64,000 nucleotides of DNA from an uncultured Psychrobacter sp. (GTDB lineage: Bacteria; Pseudomonadota; Gammaproteobacteria; Pseudomonadales; Moraxellaceae), in NCBI RefSeq assembly GCF_947488565.1, contig NZ_CANKZC010000002.1, positions 124,001 to 188,000 on the forward strand, given 5' to 3'. Shown here piece by piece: positions 37,200 to 45,408 of this stretch (position 1 is its first letter; each line of letters begins with the position of its first letter). Under the pieces are notes generated by a model. The model had not been told where the DNA came from. It saw only the letters and a list, made by a program, of their open reading frames with translations, and made no database searches. Both the position numbers and the translations under genes were made by a program.

Positions 37200-38012
37200 A
37201 TGACTTCTTATCGTTATCCTCTTCCTGCTATAGCTATTAGTGTTACAACGCTACTTGTGCTTAGTGCTTGCCAGCCAATCACTGAAAACTCAGAAAGTAC
37301 AGTCCTTCAAAACGATGAGGCAACGACCATAGAAGAGGTTGTAGCACCTTCAACCCAAGCAACTGAACAAGTAACCAAGGTAGATGAAACGATTGATGGG
37401 CATGCAGGTCATCATATGCCAGATGCAGCTATGAGCGCTGATGATGTACAAATGAGCGATATGCTCAAAGATTACAGTAAGTCGATGGCAAGAATGCATG
37501 ATGAGATGATGATCGGGATGAATTATAATGATCCAGATACTGCATTCGCCAAAGGCATGCTTGGACACCATCGCGGTGCCTTAGATATGGCAAAAACTGA
37601 GCTCAAATACGGTACTGATGAGACTATGCGTAAGCTTGCGCAAGACATTATAGACTCACAGCAAGTTGAGATTGATACTATAAACAAGTGGCTTGCCAGT
37701 CATCCTGATGCCGCTAAACCCAAACCTGATACTCAAGCAATGCAGCAAGCCTATGCTAAGGGTATGGAAACTATGCATGGGGAGATGACACTTGGCATCG
37801 CAGACCCGATGCCTGATATGGCATTCGCGCGCGGGATGCTGCCACATCATATAGGTGCAGTAGATATGGCAATGGTGCAGATGAAGTATGGTAAAGATAC
37901 AGAAATGCGTCAGCTTGCACAGCAGATCATTGATACGCAGCAGCGTGAAATTGAGCTGATGCAAGATTGGATTGCTCTGCAAGAGATCGATAATAACGAG
38001 CTCAATCAATAG
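37200..38012 (+). CDS. Lipoprotein with two DUF305 domains
   Basis: 270 residues. Signal peptide with lipobox LSAC near residue 23, an acidic Thr/Val linker, a His/Met-rich patch HAGHHMPDAAM near residue 63, then two four-helix-type DUF305 repeats. The first has GMLGHHRGALDMAKTELKYG near residue 120, the second GMLPHHIGAVDMAMVQMKYG near residue 210; each keeps the paired His and the Met residues that suggest copper binding. Related periplasmic proteins (CopM-type) bind copper. Metal role is inferred. AAGGACATATC precedes the ATG. It converges tail-to-tail with the M61 peptidase, 2 bp apart. Confidence 0.78.
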   Translation: MTSYRYPLPAIAISVTTLLVLSACQPITENSESTVLQNDEATTIEEVVAPSTQATEQVTKVDETIDGHAGHHMPDAAMSADDVQMSDMLKDYSKSMARMHDEMMIGMNYNDPDTAFAKGMLGHHRGALDMAKTELKYGTDETMRKLAQDIIDSQQVEIDTINKWLASHPDAAKPKPDTQAMQQAYAKGMETMHGEMTLGIADPMPDMAFARGMLPHHIGAVDMAMVQMKYGKDTEMRQLAQQIIDTQQREIELMQDWIALQEIDNNELNQ

Positions 38013-38014
38013 CC

Positions 38015-40030
38015 TTACTTTTGATAACGCTCTATGCCATTAAGCCACATTTGCCAAGCCGGAACAATCTGCTGACGTGCTCCGTCTTGCTCTTGTGAGC
38101 TGTCTGTTTTAACCAACCGTAAATTTATCTTATGTGGAAAAGCTTGTTCTACTCTATCTTGACCTTGCATGACCACGTTAGGCAATACGGTGACACACAT
38201 CAGCTCATCACGGCGGAATAAATGACAAGTAACTTTATGCTGAGCGTGACTGAAAGCTGTTAGTTGTTTACTATCAGCCTTGATACCATCGATAGCGATA
38301 ATGACATCATGAGCTGATATTCCAGCCTTTGCTGCAGCGCTACTACGTTGTACTCGATTGACTTTTAGACCTGCTGGCGTTTCAGTGCAGCGTAGACCCC
38401 AAGGTATCTTTTTATCGGCTGTTTCTTTGACATCATCATGAATGGTAATTCCATTGTCAGTAAGCAAGCGCTCAAGAGGCAACTCCTCCACGCCATTGAC
38501 ATAACGGCGCTCAAAGTCTTCCCAGTCTGCTATTGGCATAAACTGACCGATCACCGTACCCATATCAGCACTACTGATACCAATGCGCTTATTGTCCTTT
38601 TGCTTTGCCTGCTCGTAAAACGCTTTCACCACATCGAATAGGTGGTAGCGACCAGCGCTTTTTTGCTGTAGCGTCAAGTCTAAGCAAAGAGCGACCAATG
38701 CGCCTTTATTGTAATAACTGATCCCTGCATTACCAGTATTTTCATCGCTACGATAAAGCTTAATCCATGCATCAAAACTGGACTCTGCGACACTTTGATG
38801 CGCACGGCCATCCGTTTGGTAGTATCTATTCATTTGTTCAGCCAACAGTTTTAGATAGCTGGCTTTATCAATCACGCCTGAGGCTTGCAGCATAAAATCA
38901 TCAATATAAGAGGTAAAACCTTCAAACACCCAAAGTAGCGGTGTGAATACTTCTTTGCGCAAATCAACCTCTAGCATCACATCTGGGCGTACAGTCTTGA
39001 CCCACCACGAATGAAAGTACTCATGGCTGCATAAACCCAAAAAGCGCTGATAGTCGCTACTTGGTATTTTAGGCTCATCGAAACTTGGTAAGTCGCGGCG
39101 CGGGGTGATCAGGCTGGTAGAGTTGATATGCTCAAGGCCACCATAATCTTGACCACTGGCGTAAGTCATAAAGGTATAGTCATCAAACGGCGCATCACCC
39201 AGCCAATTGACATACGTCTGACAAATCTGCGTCACATCTTGCTGCAAGCGCCCCATGTTGGCGTTGTGTTTGCCAGAGATAAAAAATCGATGACTCAATG
39301 TCTGATGCATATGGTCTTGAACGATAAAGTTAAATGATGTTTGAGCGGCAATCTCAAAAGGATGATCTATCAGCTCATAGTAACTGTCTGCTAGTAAACT
39401 ATAGCTATGCTTACCATGACCATCTTGCGCATCAACGTGTAGATGCGTGGCCTCAAGACCGCATGCCAGTGTGATATCACTATCATCGTTAGTCGTCAGA
39501 TTCTGCTCTGCTAAAAATGTGGCTGGTACGATAAGGCTTACCTGTACTGGTTTTTTCTCTTGTCCTTCTACAGCCAAGGCAAGCGACGTAAAATTTCCAT
39601 ACAAACGCTGCTGGTCGACATAGGCAGTACGCACTGATAAGTCATAACAATAAACTTCATAATGGACGCTTAGCAGCTGCCCAGCTTCAACCTGTGGTAG
39701 TTGCCATGTATTTTTATCAATCTTATGAGCACGTTGTTTAAAAGAGCTGGCATCACTATGTTCTTTACTTTGTTCTTTACTTTCTTGATTCTCTATTCGG
39801 TAATAAACTGCCGTAATATTACGAGCAAACTCACGCATCAAATAGCTGCCTGGTATCCATGCTGGCAACCATAAGCGCGGTGATGCTGTATCTGCTGTAA
39901 AGCTTAGCGTAACATCGACTAAATGCTCAAAAAATCGGTCAAAATCGAGCTGATAGCTGATATCAGTGGTACGTTTTGGTGCAGACTGATGATTTGATGA
40001 GTGGTCTTGTGATAAGGATAGTGTTGTCAT
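38015..40030 (-). CDS. M61-family peptidase (glycyl aminopeptidase type) with PDZ domain
   Basis: 671 residues. An N-terminal beta domain (SPRLWLPAWIPGSYLMREFARNI near residue 50) precedes a gluzincin metallopeptidase domain with the zinc motif HEYFHSWW near residue 335 and the downstream glutamate in VFEGFTSYIDDF. A PDZ domain follows (AKAGISAHDVIIAIDG near residue 575). M61 enzymes such as Sphingomonas glycyl aminopeptidase remove N-terminal Gly or Ala. No signal peptide is visible, so it is likely cytoplasmic. No strong ribosome site. Confidence 0.87.
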   Translation of the reverse strand: MTTLSLSQDHSSNHQSAPKRTTDISYQLDFDRFFEHLVDVTLSFTADTASPRLWLPAWIPGSYLMREFARNITAVYYRIENQESKEQSKEHSDASSFKQRAHKIDKNTWQLPQVEAGQLLSVHYEVYCYDLSVRTAYVDQQRLYGNFTSLALAVEGQEKKPVQVSLIVPATFLAEQNLTTNDDSDITLACGLEATHLHVDAQDGHGKHSYSLLADSYYELIDHPFEIAAQTSFNFIVQDHMHQTLSHRFFISGKHNANMGRLQQDVTQICQTYVNWLGDAPFDDYTFMTYASGQDYGGLEHINSTSLITPRRDLPSFDEPKIPSSDYQRFLGLCSHEYFHSWWVKTVRPDVMLEVDLRKEVFTPLLWVFEGFTSYIDDFMLQASGVIDKASYLKLLAEQMNRYYQTDGRAHQSVAESSFDAWIKLYRSDENTGNAGISYYNKGALVALCLDLTLQQKSAGRYHLFDVVKAFYEQAKQKDNKRIGISSADMGTVIGQFMPIADWEDFERRYVNGVEELPLERLLTDNGITIHDDVKETADKKIPWGLRCTETPAGLKVNRVQRSSAAAKAGISAHDVIIAIDGIKADSKQLTAFSHAQHKVTCHLFRRDELMCVTVLPNVVMQGQDRVEQAFPHKINLRLVKTDSSQEQDGARQQIVPAWQMWLNGIERYQK

Positions 40031-40525
40031 ATTGGATACTTATTATGGTGTTTAACGTTATAGTAGAAGCCTTAAATGCAAAACGCAACCAATAAGCAAT
40101 GAGTAATTAATAATGAATAATGAATAATATAAGCAATGCATCTTAAAATGGATGTAGAGTGACTGAGGCGATGAATAAAACAATGACTGAGTTGAATTTT
40201 TTAACTCTTGTCTGGCAAAGCGTAAAGTTAACGGGACAAAGTGGTATCAGTAGCGCATCAATACGCTTGCCCTGTGTTTATTTTAAGCTGACTAATATAA
40301 TAAAAATTGAATAAATTTCATGAATATTGGCATTTTTTATGTTTTTTGCCTTGAAAGTTATTATTACCATCTCAATTAAAGATGCTAACTGTTAAAGTTA
40401 CTTTTATAAGTTTAAATAAACTGACGATAATTAACTAATGATATGGCTTTTGGCTTACTGATTGGCTTTTTTAGGTTTATTGCAACCGCATCTAATTTTT
40501 TACATAGATATATTTAGGATAATTT
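40031..40525. other. Divergent intergenic region between M61 peptidase and slyD-like gene
   Basis: AT-rich, 495 bp, no coding frame. A short AATGAATAATGAATAA slippage stretch lies near 40112-40127. No firm promoter could be placed apart from AGGA before the PPIase ATG. Confidence 0.4.
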
Positions 40526-41011
40526 ATGACTACTATCGCAAAAGACACTGCCGTCAAATTTAATTACACGCTAAAAGACGACGAAGGCAACATTCTTGAC
40601 CAGTCACCAGAAGGTCAACCGCTTGCTTATTTGCATGGCCATAGCAACATTATTCCAGGCCTTGAGCAGCAGCTAGAAGGTAAATCTGCTGGCGAAAAAG
40701 TTAATGCAGTCGTTGAACCTGCTGATGGCTACGGCGAATACCAAGAGCAAGCAGTGCAGCATGTGCCACGTGATAACTTTCAAGGTGTTGACGATATCCA
40801 GCCTGGTATGCAGTTTCAGTCAGAAGCTGGTGGCCAAGTTATGTTAGTGACGGTTACTGAAGTATCTGATGATCAAGTGACTGTTGATGCCAACCATCCA
40901 CTAGCTGGCAAGCGTTTAACGTTTGATGTAGAAATTCAAGAAGTACGTGCAGCAACTGAAGACGAACTCAACCACGGCCATGTACATGGCGCAGGTGGCG
41001 TTGAGCACTAA
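40526..41011 (+). CDS. FKBP-type peptidyl-prolyl isomerase, SlyD-like
   Basis: 161 residues. FKBP strand DTAVKFNYTLKDDEGNILDQS, active-site YLHGHSNIIPGLEQQLEGK near residue 35, the IF insert domain around VQHVPRDNFQGVDDIQ, and NHPLAGKRLTFDVEI near residue 125. A short His-containing tail (HGHVHGAGGVEH) recalls the nickel-binding SlyD tail but is much shorter and lacks Cys. It speeds prolyl isomerisation and acts as a cytoplasmic chaperone. Its own terminator follows. Confidence 0.88.
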   Translation: MTTIAKDTAVKFNYTLKDDEGNILDQSPEGQPLAYLHGHSNIIPGLEQQLEGKSAGEKVNAVVEPADGYGEYQEQAVQHVPRDNFQGVDDIQPGMQFQSEAGGQVMLVTVTEVSDDQVTVDANHPLAGKRLTFDVEIQEVRAATEDELNHGHVHGAGGVEH

Positions 41012-41064
41012 TCTATCATAAATGAGATAGAACGTTGAACAATGAGTGATAAACATTACTTATT

Positions 41065-41116
41065 GTTTAAACCAAAAAAACCAGTAGCGATGTCTACTGG
41101 TTTTTTTGGTTTAAAC
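41065..41116 (+). terminator. Intrinsic terminator after slyD-like gene with 23-bp perfect stem
   Basis: The arms 41065-41087 and 41094-41116 are exact reverse complements with a 6-nt loop. The A and T runs are built into the stem (ACCAAAAAAACC / GGTTTTTTTGGT), so it works on either strand. Confidence 0.85.
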
Positions 41117-41197
41117 GATAAGAGCAGTTGTTTTTGAACATTATCGTAAAAAAAATATTGTGGATGTCTTGGTAATAAAACCACTCCCATCCAAACG

Positions 41198-41233
41198 TAA
41201 TAAAACCGCACAACGACAAGCGCTATGCGGTTT
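41198..41233 (-). terminator. Probable terminator of the prc transcript
   Basis: On the minus strand AAACCGCA (41233-41226) and TGCGGTTT (41210-41203) frame a 15-nt loop and are followed by TATTACG with the T-run built into the second arm. It lies 265 bp past the prc stop, leaving a long 3' untranslated region. Confidence 0.6.
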
Positions 41234-41454
41234 CTATCACCAACCATCCTTGTTTACGTTATGCTATACCCAATCCCAAGACATAGTATAACTGTTAGGC
41301 ATCCAGCCTTATCATCCGTAATGAGCAATCCATCCCTGAAACAATTTATAAACAACCTACAAATACCAATCCCTAGTATTAAACATAGTATCGTCAAACT
41401 GTGCAGTGGGTCTATAATCGCAGATTGCCCCTCGCTTAGTAAGAGGTTGAAACG

Positions 41455-41488
41455 ACATTGTCTGTAAGCATATGCTTACAGACAATGT
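41455..41488. repeat. 34-bp perfect palindrome next to prc
   Basis: The two 17-nt halves (first half ACATTGTCTGTAAGCAT) are exact reverse complements with no spacer. It starts 10 bp after the prc stop. The minus-strand continuation CGTTTCAACC lacks a T-run, so it is not a standard terminator. It could extrude a cruciform, act as an mRNA 3'-end stabiliser or bind a dimeric protein. Confidence 0.92.
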
Positions 41489-41497
41489 TCAAGGTAT

Positions 41498-43726
41498 TTA
41501 AGGCTCTATTGTTGCTTGCAGTTTTTCTTTAGGACTGGGCGTCGCTTTTGGATCAGCGCTTAGCATTAAATAAGCCGCCTCGCTGATAAAGGCCTCGTCC
41601 TCTGGTAGCTGCGGACGTTCATCAACTTTCATTTTGCTGCGCTCTTCAAATTTTGCATCCATGGCTGCTTGATAAGTATCCCAATTGGCATATGGACCCT
41701 TACCTGTCGCTATTAAACGTTTATTCTCAGCTTGCAATGAGCGCTGCTCAATCAACTCCATCTTCGCTCGGCGACTATTTATATCCAAATCAATGGGCTT
41801 TTTTTCATCATCCATATCGCGTATGTCATTTAGAGTAGATAGATAAACAAACTGCGGATTTTGCTGTTGACGTATTTTCGATTGCTGGTTCAAGGTGGCA
41901 AGCGTGTCTGAAGAAAACTTACCTTCAGGCTTATATGCAGCCGTCTTAATAGTATCCCATGGTAGCGCTTTTTTCTGTGCGCGCTCACCAAAGGTAGCGT
42001 CATCATAAATATTGACTAGCTCTACATCAGGTACAACACCTTTATTCTGTGTACTGCCCCCTGTGATACGATAAAACTTACGCTGAGTTAATGTTGCAGA
42101 ACCCAGCGCTAGATTGTCCAGCTGTATTTGTGCAGAGCCTTTACCAGTTGTGGTACTACCAACCACCAAACCTCGGCCATAGTCCTGTATCGCTGCTGCG
42201 AAAATCTCACTAGCAGACGCTGAGGCTAAGTTTGTGAGCACCACTACCTTGCCATCATATAGCTGTTTACCACCATCATCATCGCGATATACTTGGACAT
42301 TGCCGCGGTTATCGCGTATTTGTACTAATGGCCCACCTTTGATAAATAACCCTAGCATCTTTGCTACTTCATCCAAAGAGCCACCTGGATTGTTACGCAG
42401 ATCCACCACCAGACCGTCGATATTTTCTTTATTTAGGGCTTTGATTGCCTTTTCAGTATCAACACTGACACTACGATAATCTTCACCATTGCGCCGCGCA
42501 CGATAGTTCAAATAAAAGCTTGGTATCTCGAGCACACCAATGCGCTGTGGCGTGTCATCAATGTTAGGACGTTGTACCTCTACGATACGGTGCGTGACTC
42601 CTGATTCTTCTTGCTCGATAATGTCACGTACGACGGTAATAGTACGAGCACTCGCCTCTGGTGTATTGGGCTGACGCACTTTTAAAGTCACTGAAGTCCC
42701 ACGTTTACCGCGAATCAAACCGACAATTTCACGCGTTGACCAACCGACCACATCGGTCATGGTTTTGCCATCTTCAGCGATACCGATGATGAGATCGTTG
42801 GGTTTGATTTGACCCGTTTTGGCCGCAGGCCCACCATCGACTAAAGTGACGATACGTGTATAATCTGGGTTTTTACGATCTGGACGAATAGAGACCCCGA
42901 TTCCTTCTAGCTGTAAGCTTGACTGAATCTGTAGCTCAGTCGCCTGAATAGGCGCATAATAGTTACTGTGTGGATCGTAAGTGAGCATGGCAGTATTGAG
43001 TACTGTCTCCATAATCTCATCGTCTTTTAAACGTGACATCTGCCCTTGTTGGCGCGACAAACGATTTAATAAAATCTCACTTGGCGTACGCTGATCATCA
43101 CGTACTAAATCTTGACCACGAGTGATGTCAGGGTTATCTAAAAATATCTGTTCTTTGCCTTTTTCACTTTCCTTACCTAAAGAGATACTTATTAACTGAA
43201 ATTTTAACTGACGTGCCCAATAATCACGCTGTGCTTTTTTGGTTTTAAAGTGTTCAAGCTTCTCTCGGTCAAGAATGATGGTCTCATCACTTGTCAAATC
43301 AAGATCCGTTTTGAGCATTCTTGTGGCCATATCGAAGTACTCATTTGAGCGTTTGCGATAACGCTCAAAAATGTCGATACCAGCAGATAGATCACCGCGC
43401 TTGAGTCGATTGCCAAATTCGCTTGCATATTTCTTTTCGAATTCATCAACATCAGATTGCAAAAACAACGTATGATTTGGGTCTAGATTATCAATGTACA
43501 TAGACAAAATTTCACTGCCCATTTCACTATCAAGTGGTTGGTTCAAATAATGACTGCGGTCTAATAGTGCCGCGACTTGTCTGGTTGTAATTTTTTGTTC
43601 AGGAGTTTGGACAAACCCTTCAGTACCAGTATCTGCTACTGCTGTACCATAGCTTTGTGTCAGAATAAGCCCAGCTACGCCGACTGACGCTGCGCTGAGT
43701 AACCACTGTGCTGGTTGTTTTTTCAT
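41498..43726 (-). CDS. prc: Tail-specific carboxy-terminal processing protease
   Basis: 742 residues, slightly longer than E. coli Prc (682). A signal peptide (residues 1-31, ending near TAVADTG) directs it to the periplasm. An N-terminal helical domain, a PDZ domain (LEGIGVSIRPDRKNP and GPAAKTGQIKPNDLIIGI near residue 285) and an S41 domain follow. The Ser-Lys dyad is visible in ASASASEIFAAAIQDYGRGL (Ser near 503) and GSTTTGKGSAQIQ (Lys near 529). It trims C-termini of periplasmic proteins, including peptidoglycan enzymes in other species. AGGTACACATA precedes the ATG. Confidence 0.95.
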   Translation of the reverse strand: MKKQPAQWLLSAASVGVAGLILTQSYGTAVADTGTEGFVQTPEQKITTRQVAALLDRSHYLNQPLDSEMGSEILSMYIDNLDPNHTLFLQSDVDEFEKKYASEFGNRLKRGDLSAGIDIFERYRKRSNEYFDMATRMLKTDLDLTSDETIILDREKLEHFKTKKAQRDYWARQLKFQLISISLGKESEKGKEQIFLDNPDITRGQDLVRDDQRTPSEILLNRLSRQQGQMSRLKDDEIMETVLNTAMLTYDPHSNYYAPIQATELQIQSSLQLEGIGVSIRPDRKNPDYTRIVTLVDGGPAAKTGQIKPNDLIIGIAEDGKTMTDVVGWSTREIVGLIRGKRGTSVTLKVRQPNTPEASARTITVVRDIIEQEESGVTHRIVEVQRPNIDDTPQRIGVLEIPSFYLNYRARRNGEDYRSVSVDTEKAIKALNKENIDGLVVDLRNNPGGSLDEVAKMLGLFIKGGPLVQIRDNRGNVQVYRDDDGGKQLYDGKVVVLTNLASASASEIFAAAIQDYGRGLVVGSTTTGKGSAQIQLDNLALGSATLTQRKFYRITGGSTQNKGVVPDVELVNIYDDATFGERAQKKALPWDTIKTAAYKPEGKFSSDTLATLNQQSKIRQQQNPQFVYLSTLNDIRDMDDEKKPIDLDINSRRAKMELIEQRSLQAENKRLIATGKGPYANWDTYQAAMDAKFEERSKMKVDERPQLPEDEAFISEAAYLMLSADPKATPSPKEKLQATIEP

Positions 43727-44212
43727 TATGTGTACCTGGTTGTTTTAAGTGATAAAATGCCTAAAATGTGTCTTAAATTGTCTTATCAATATGTCTTAAA
43801 CTGGTTTGTTACTATAGAATACTTTGCGTTCAATATTAGCATGGTCATTGGCTTACAACTGTCTCAAACTGTATAAACAATCTTACACGCTACGTCTGTA
43901 CATACCAAACTTTCTATCGTCTTTATTGTACGTGTTATCATATTTATAGTAATGGTTTGACCAACACCAGTTATACAACTTAAGTTGTGGTAATAATTCT
44001 ATACTTAAATGGTAGCAATGATAAATATACTAACAGCTGTATCTGCCAAATTAACATAGGTCTGATAAGCGACAACTGGCATAATAGATTGATAGAAAAA
44101 GGCAGTTTTCACCCATGCTGCTTTAATGATGTCATCATCAAACCAACAATATAAATAACCAGTCATTATCAAAACTCATAATATAAGTGCACAGCACTCT
44201 AAGGATCTTGCC
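43727..44212. other. Divergent intergenic region between prc and nagZ
   Basis: 486 bp without a gene. It holds a repeated TGTCTTAAA (near 43769 and 43791) and a perfect 14-bp palindrome ACAACTTAAGTTGT at 43975-43988 that could be an operator. No promoter pair was convincing. Confidence 0.45.
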
Positions 44213-45298
44213 ATGTATGGTGTGTTAATGATCGATATCGGTAGCACCGCACTGACAAATGAAGACATCAGTTTACTCGAACAAGCTCAAGTCGGTGGCG
44301 TAATTTTGTTTGCACGTAATATTGTCGATGCCGCACAAGTACGCGCGCTATGTGACGATATTCGCTATCATAACCCTGATATTCTCATCGGTGTCGATCA
44401 AGAAGGGGGGCGCGTTGCTCGGTTACGTAATGGGTTTACACCAATACCCGCTATGGGTAAGCTTGGTGAGTTGTTTGACCATCATTCAACTGAGGCGCTA
44501 AGCTGCGCTTATGATTGTGGTTATTTGATGGCTGCTGAAGTATTAGCAGTGGGGGTTGACCTCAGTTTTGCACCAGTACTTGATAGAGATGGCATTAGTC
44601 AAGTCATCGGTGACCGTAGCTTTCATAAAGATCCGCAAGTGATCGTCGCTTTGGCCACACAGTTTATGCGTGGTATGAGAGCGGCTGGTATGGCAACCAC
44701 AGGCAAGCACTTCCCTGGTCACGGCGCTATCGCTCCTGACTCTCATGTGGCAGAAGCCATTGATGATCGCAGCCTTGATGAAATACTAGCCACTGATATG
44801 CAGCCTTTTGCCCAGACATTACCATGGCTCGATGCACTGATGCCAGCGCATGTGATATTTTCGCAAGTAGATGATAAGCCTGCAGGTTTTTCCAAGGTTT
44901 GGTTGCAAGACATCATTCGTGATCAGCTCAAATTCGACGGTGTTTTATTTTCTGATGATTTATGTATGGCAGGCGCGCAAGCGGCTGGTGACATTAGCGA
45001 CCGTGTACGTGCAGCCATCAAAGCAGGTTGCGATATTGCTCTAGTATGCAATGATCGTATTGCCGCCCATGAAGCGGCCAAGGTTGCTCAAGAACTGCCC
45101 TACCCTAACCAGAGCCGCGTCAAGGCTATGTGTGGACAGGTGCCGTCATGGCAAGGAGATTTAAAATCGACCTGCCAGCAGTTTGAATATTGGCAGCAAG
45201 CTAAGGAGAATGTTCTAAAGACGTTTTTTAATGCTCAATCTGATTTTTCGCTACCCCAAGGTGAACATAAGAAACTAGACCCAACTGACTACAGATAA
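44213..45298 (+). CDS. nagZ: Beta-N-acetylhexosaminidase
   Basis: 361 residues, glycoside hydrolase family 3. GVDQEGGRVARLRNGFT near residue 64, the family signature K165-H-F-P-G-H-G171 with DSH following, and the nucleophile Asp in VLFSDDLCMAGAQ near residue 245. It removes N-acetylglucosamine from muropeptides in cytoplasmic peptidoglycan recycling. AAGGATCTTGCC precedes the ATG. The C-terminal ~20 residues are not conserved in form. Confidence 0.95.
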   Translation: MYGVLMIDIGSTALTNEDISLLEQAQVGGVILFARNIVDAAQVRALCDDIRYHNPDILIGVDQEGGRVARLRNGFTPIPAMGKLGELFDHHSTEALSCAYDCGYLMAAEVLAVGVDLSFAPVLDRDGISQVIGDRSFHKDPQVIVALATQFMRGMRAAGMATTGKHFPGHGAIAPDSHVAEAIDDRSLDEILATDMQPFAQTLPWLDALMPAHVIFSQVDDKPAGFSKVWLQDIIRDQLKFDGVLFSDDLCMAGAQAAGDISDRVRAAIKAGCDIALVCNDRIAAHEAAKVAQELPYPNQSRVKAMCGQVPSWQGDLKSTCQQFEYWQQAKENVLKTFFNAQSDFSLPQGEHKKLDPTDYR

Positions 45299-45351
45299 AT
45301 AGTTTTGGTAGTTAAGTAGTTTTTATCGTCTTTGAGGACATTTCATATAAC

Positions 45352-45384
45352 AAAAAAACCGCATCTCTATTAGACGCGGTTTTT
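45352..45384 (+). terminator. Bidirectional intrinsic terminator between nagZ and ompA-like gene
   Basis: AAAAACCGCATCT and AGACGCGGTTTTT arms, one mismatch, 5-nt loop; T-runs on both strands suit the convergent genes. Confidence 0.82.
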
Positions 45385-45408
45385 GACATTGATAATTAAG
45401 TCTAACTT

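Noticed and set aside
40350-40370. CTTGAAA upstream of the slyD-like gene as a heat-shock promoter
   Set aside because: The following CCAT-containing element is too close and two of the four key C residues are missing, so it does not fit the sigma32 spacing.
41440-41455. GTTGAAAC-like ending reminiscent of a CRISPR repeat
   Set aside because: It occurs once, with no regularly spaced copies and no cas genes in the window.
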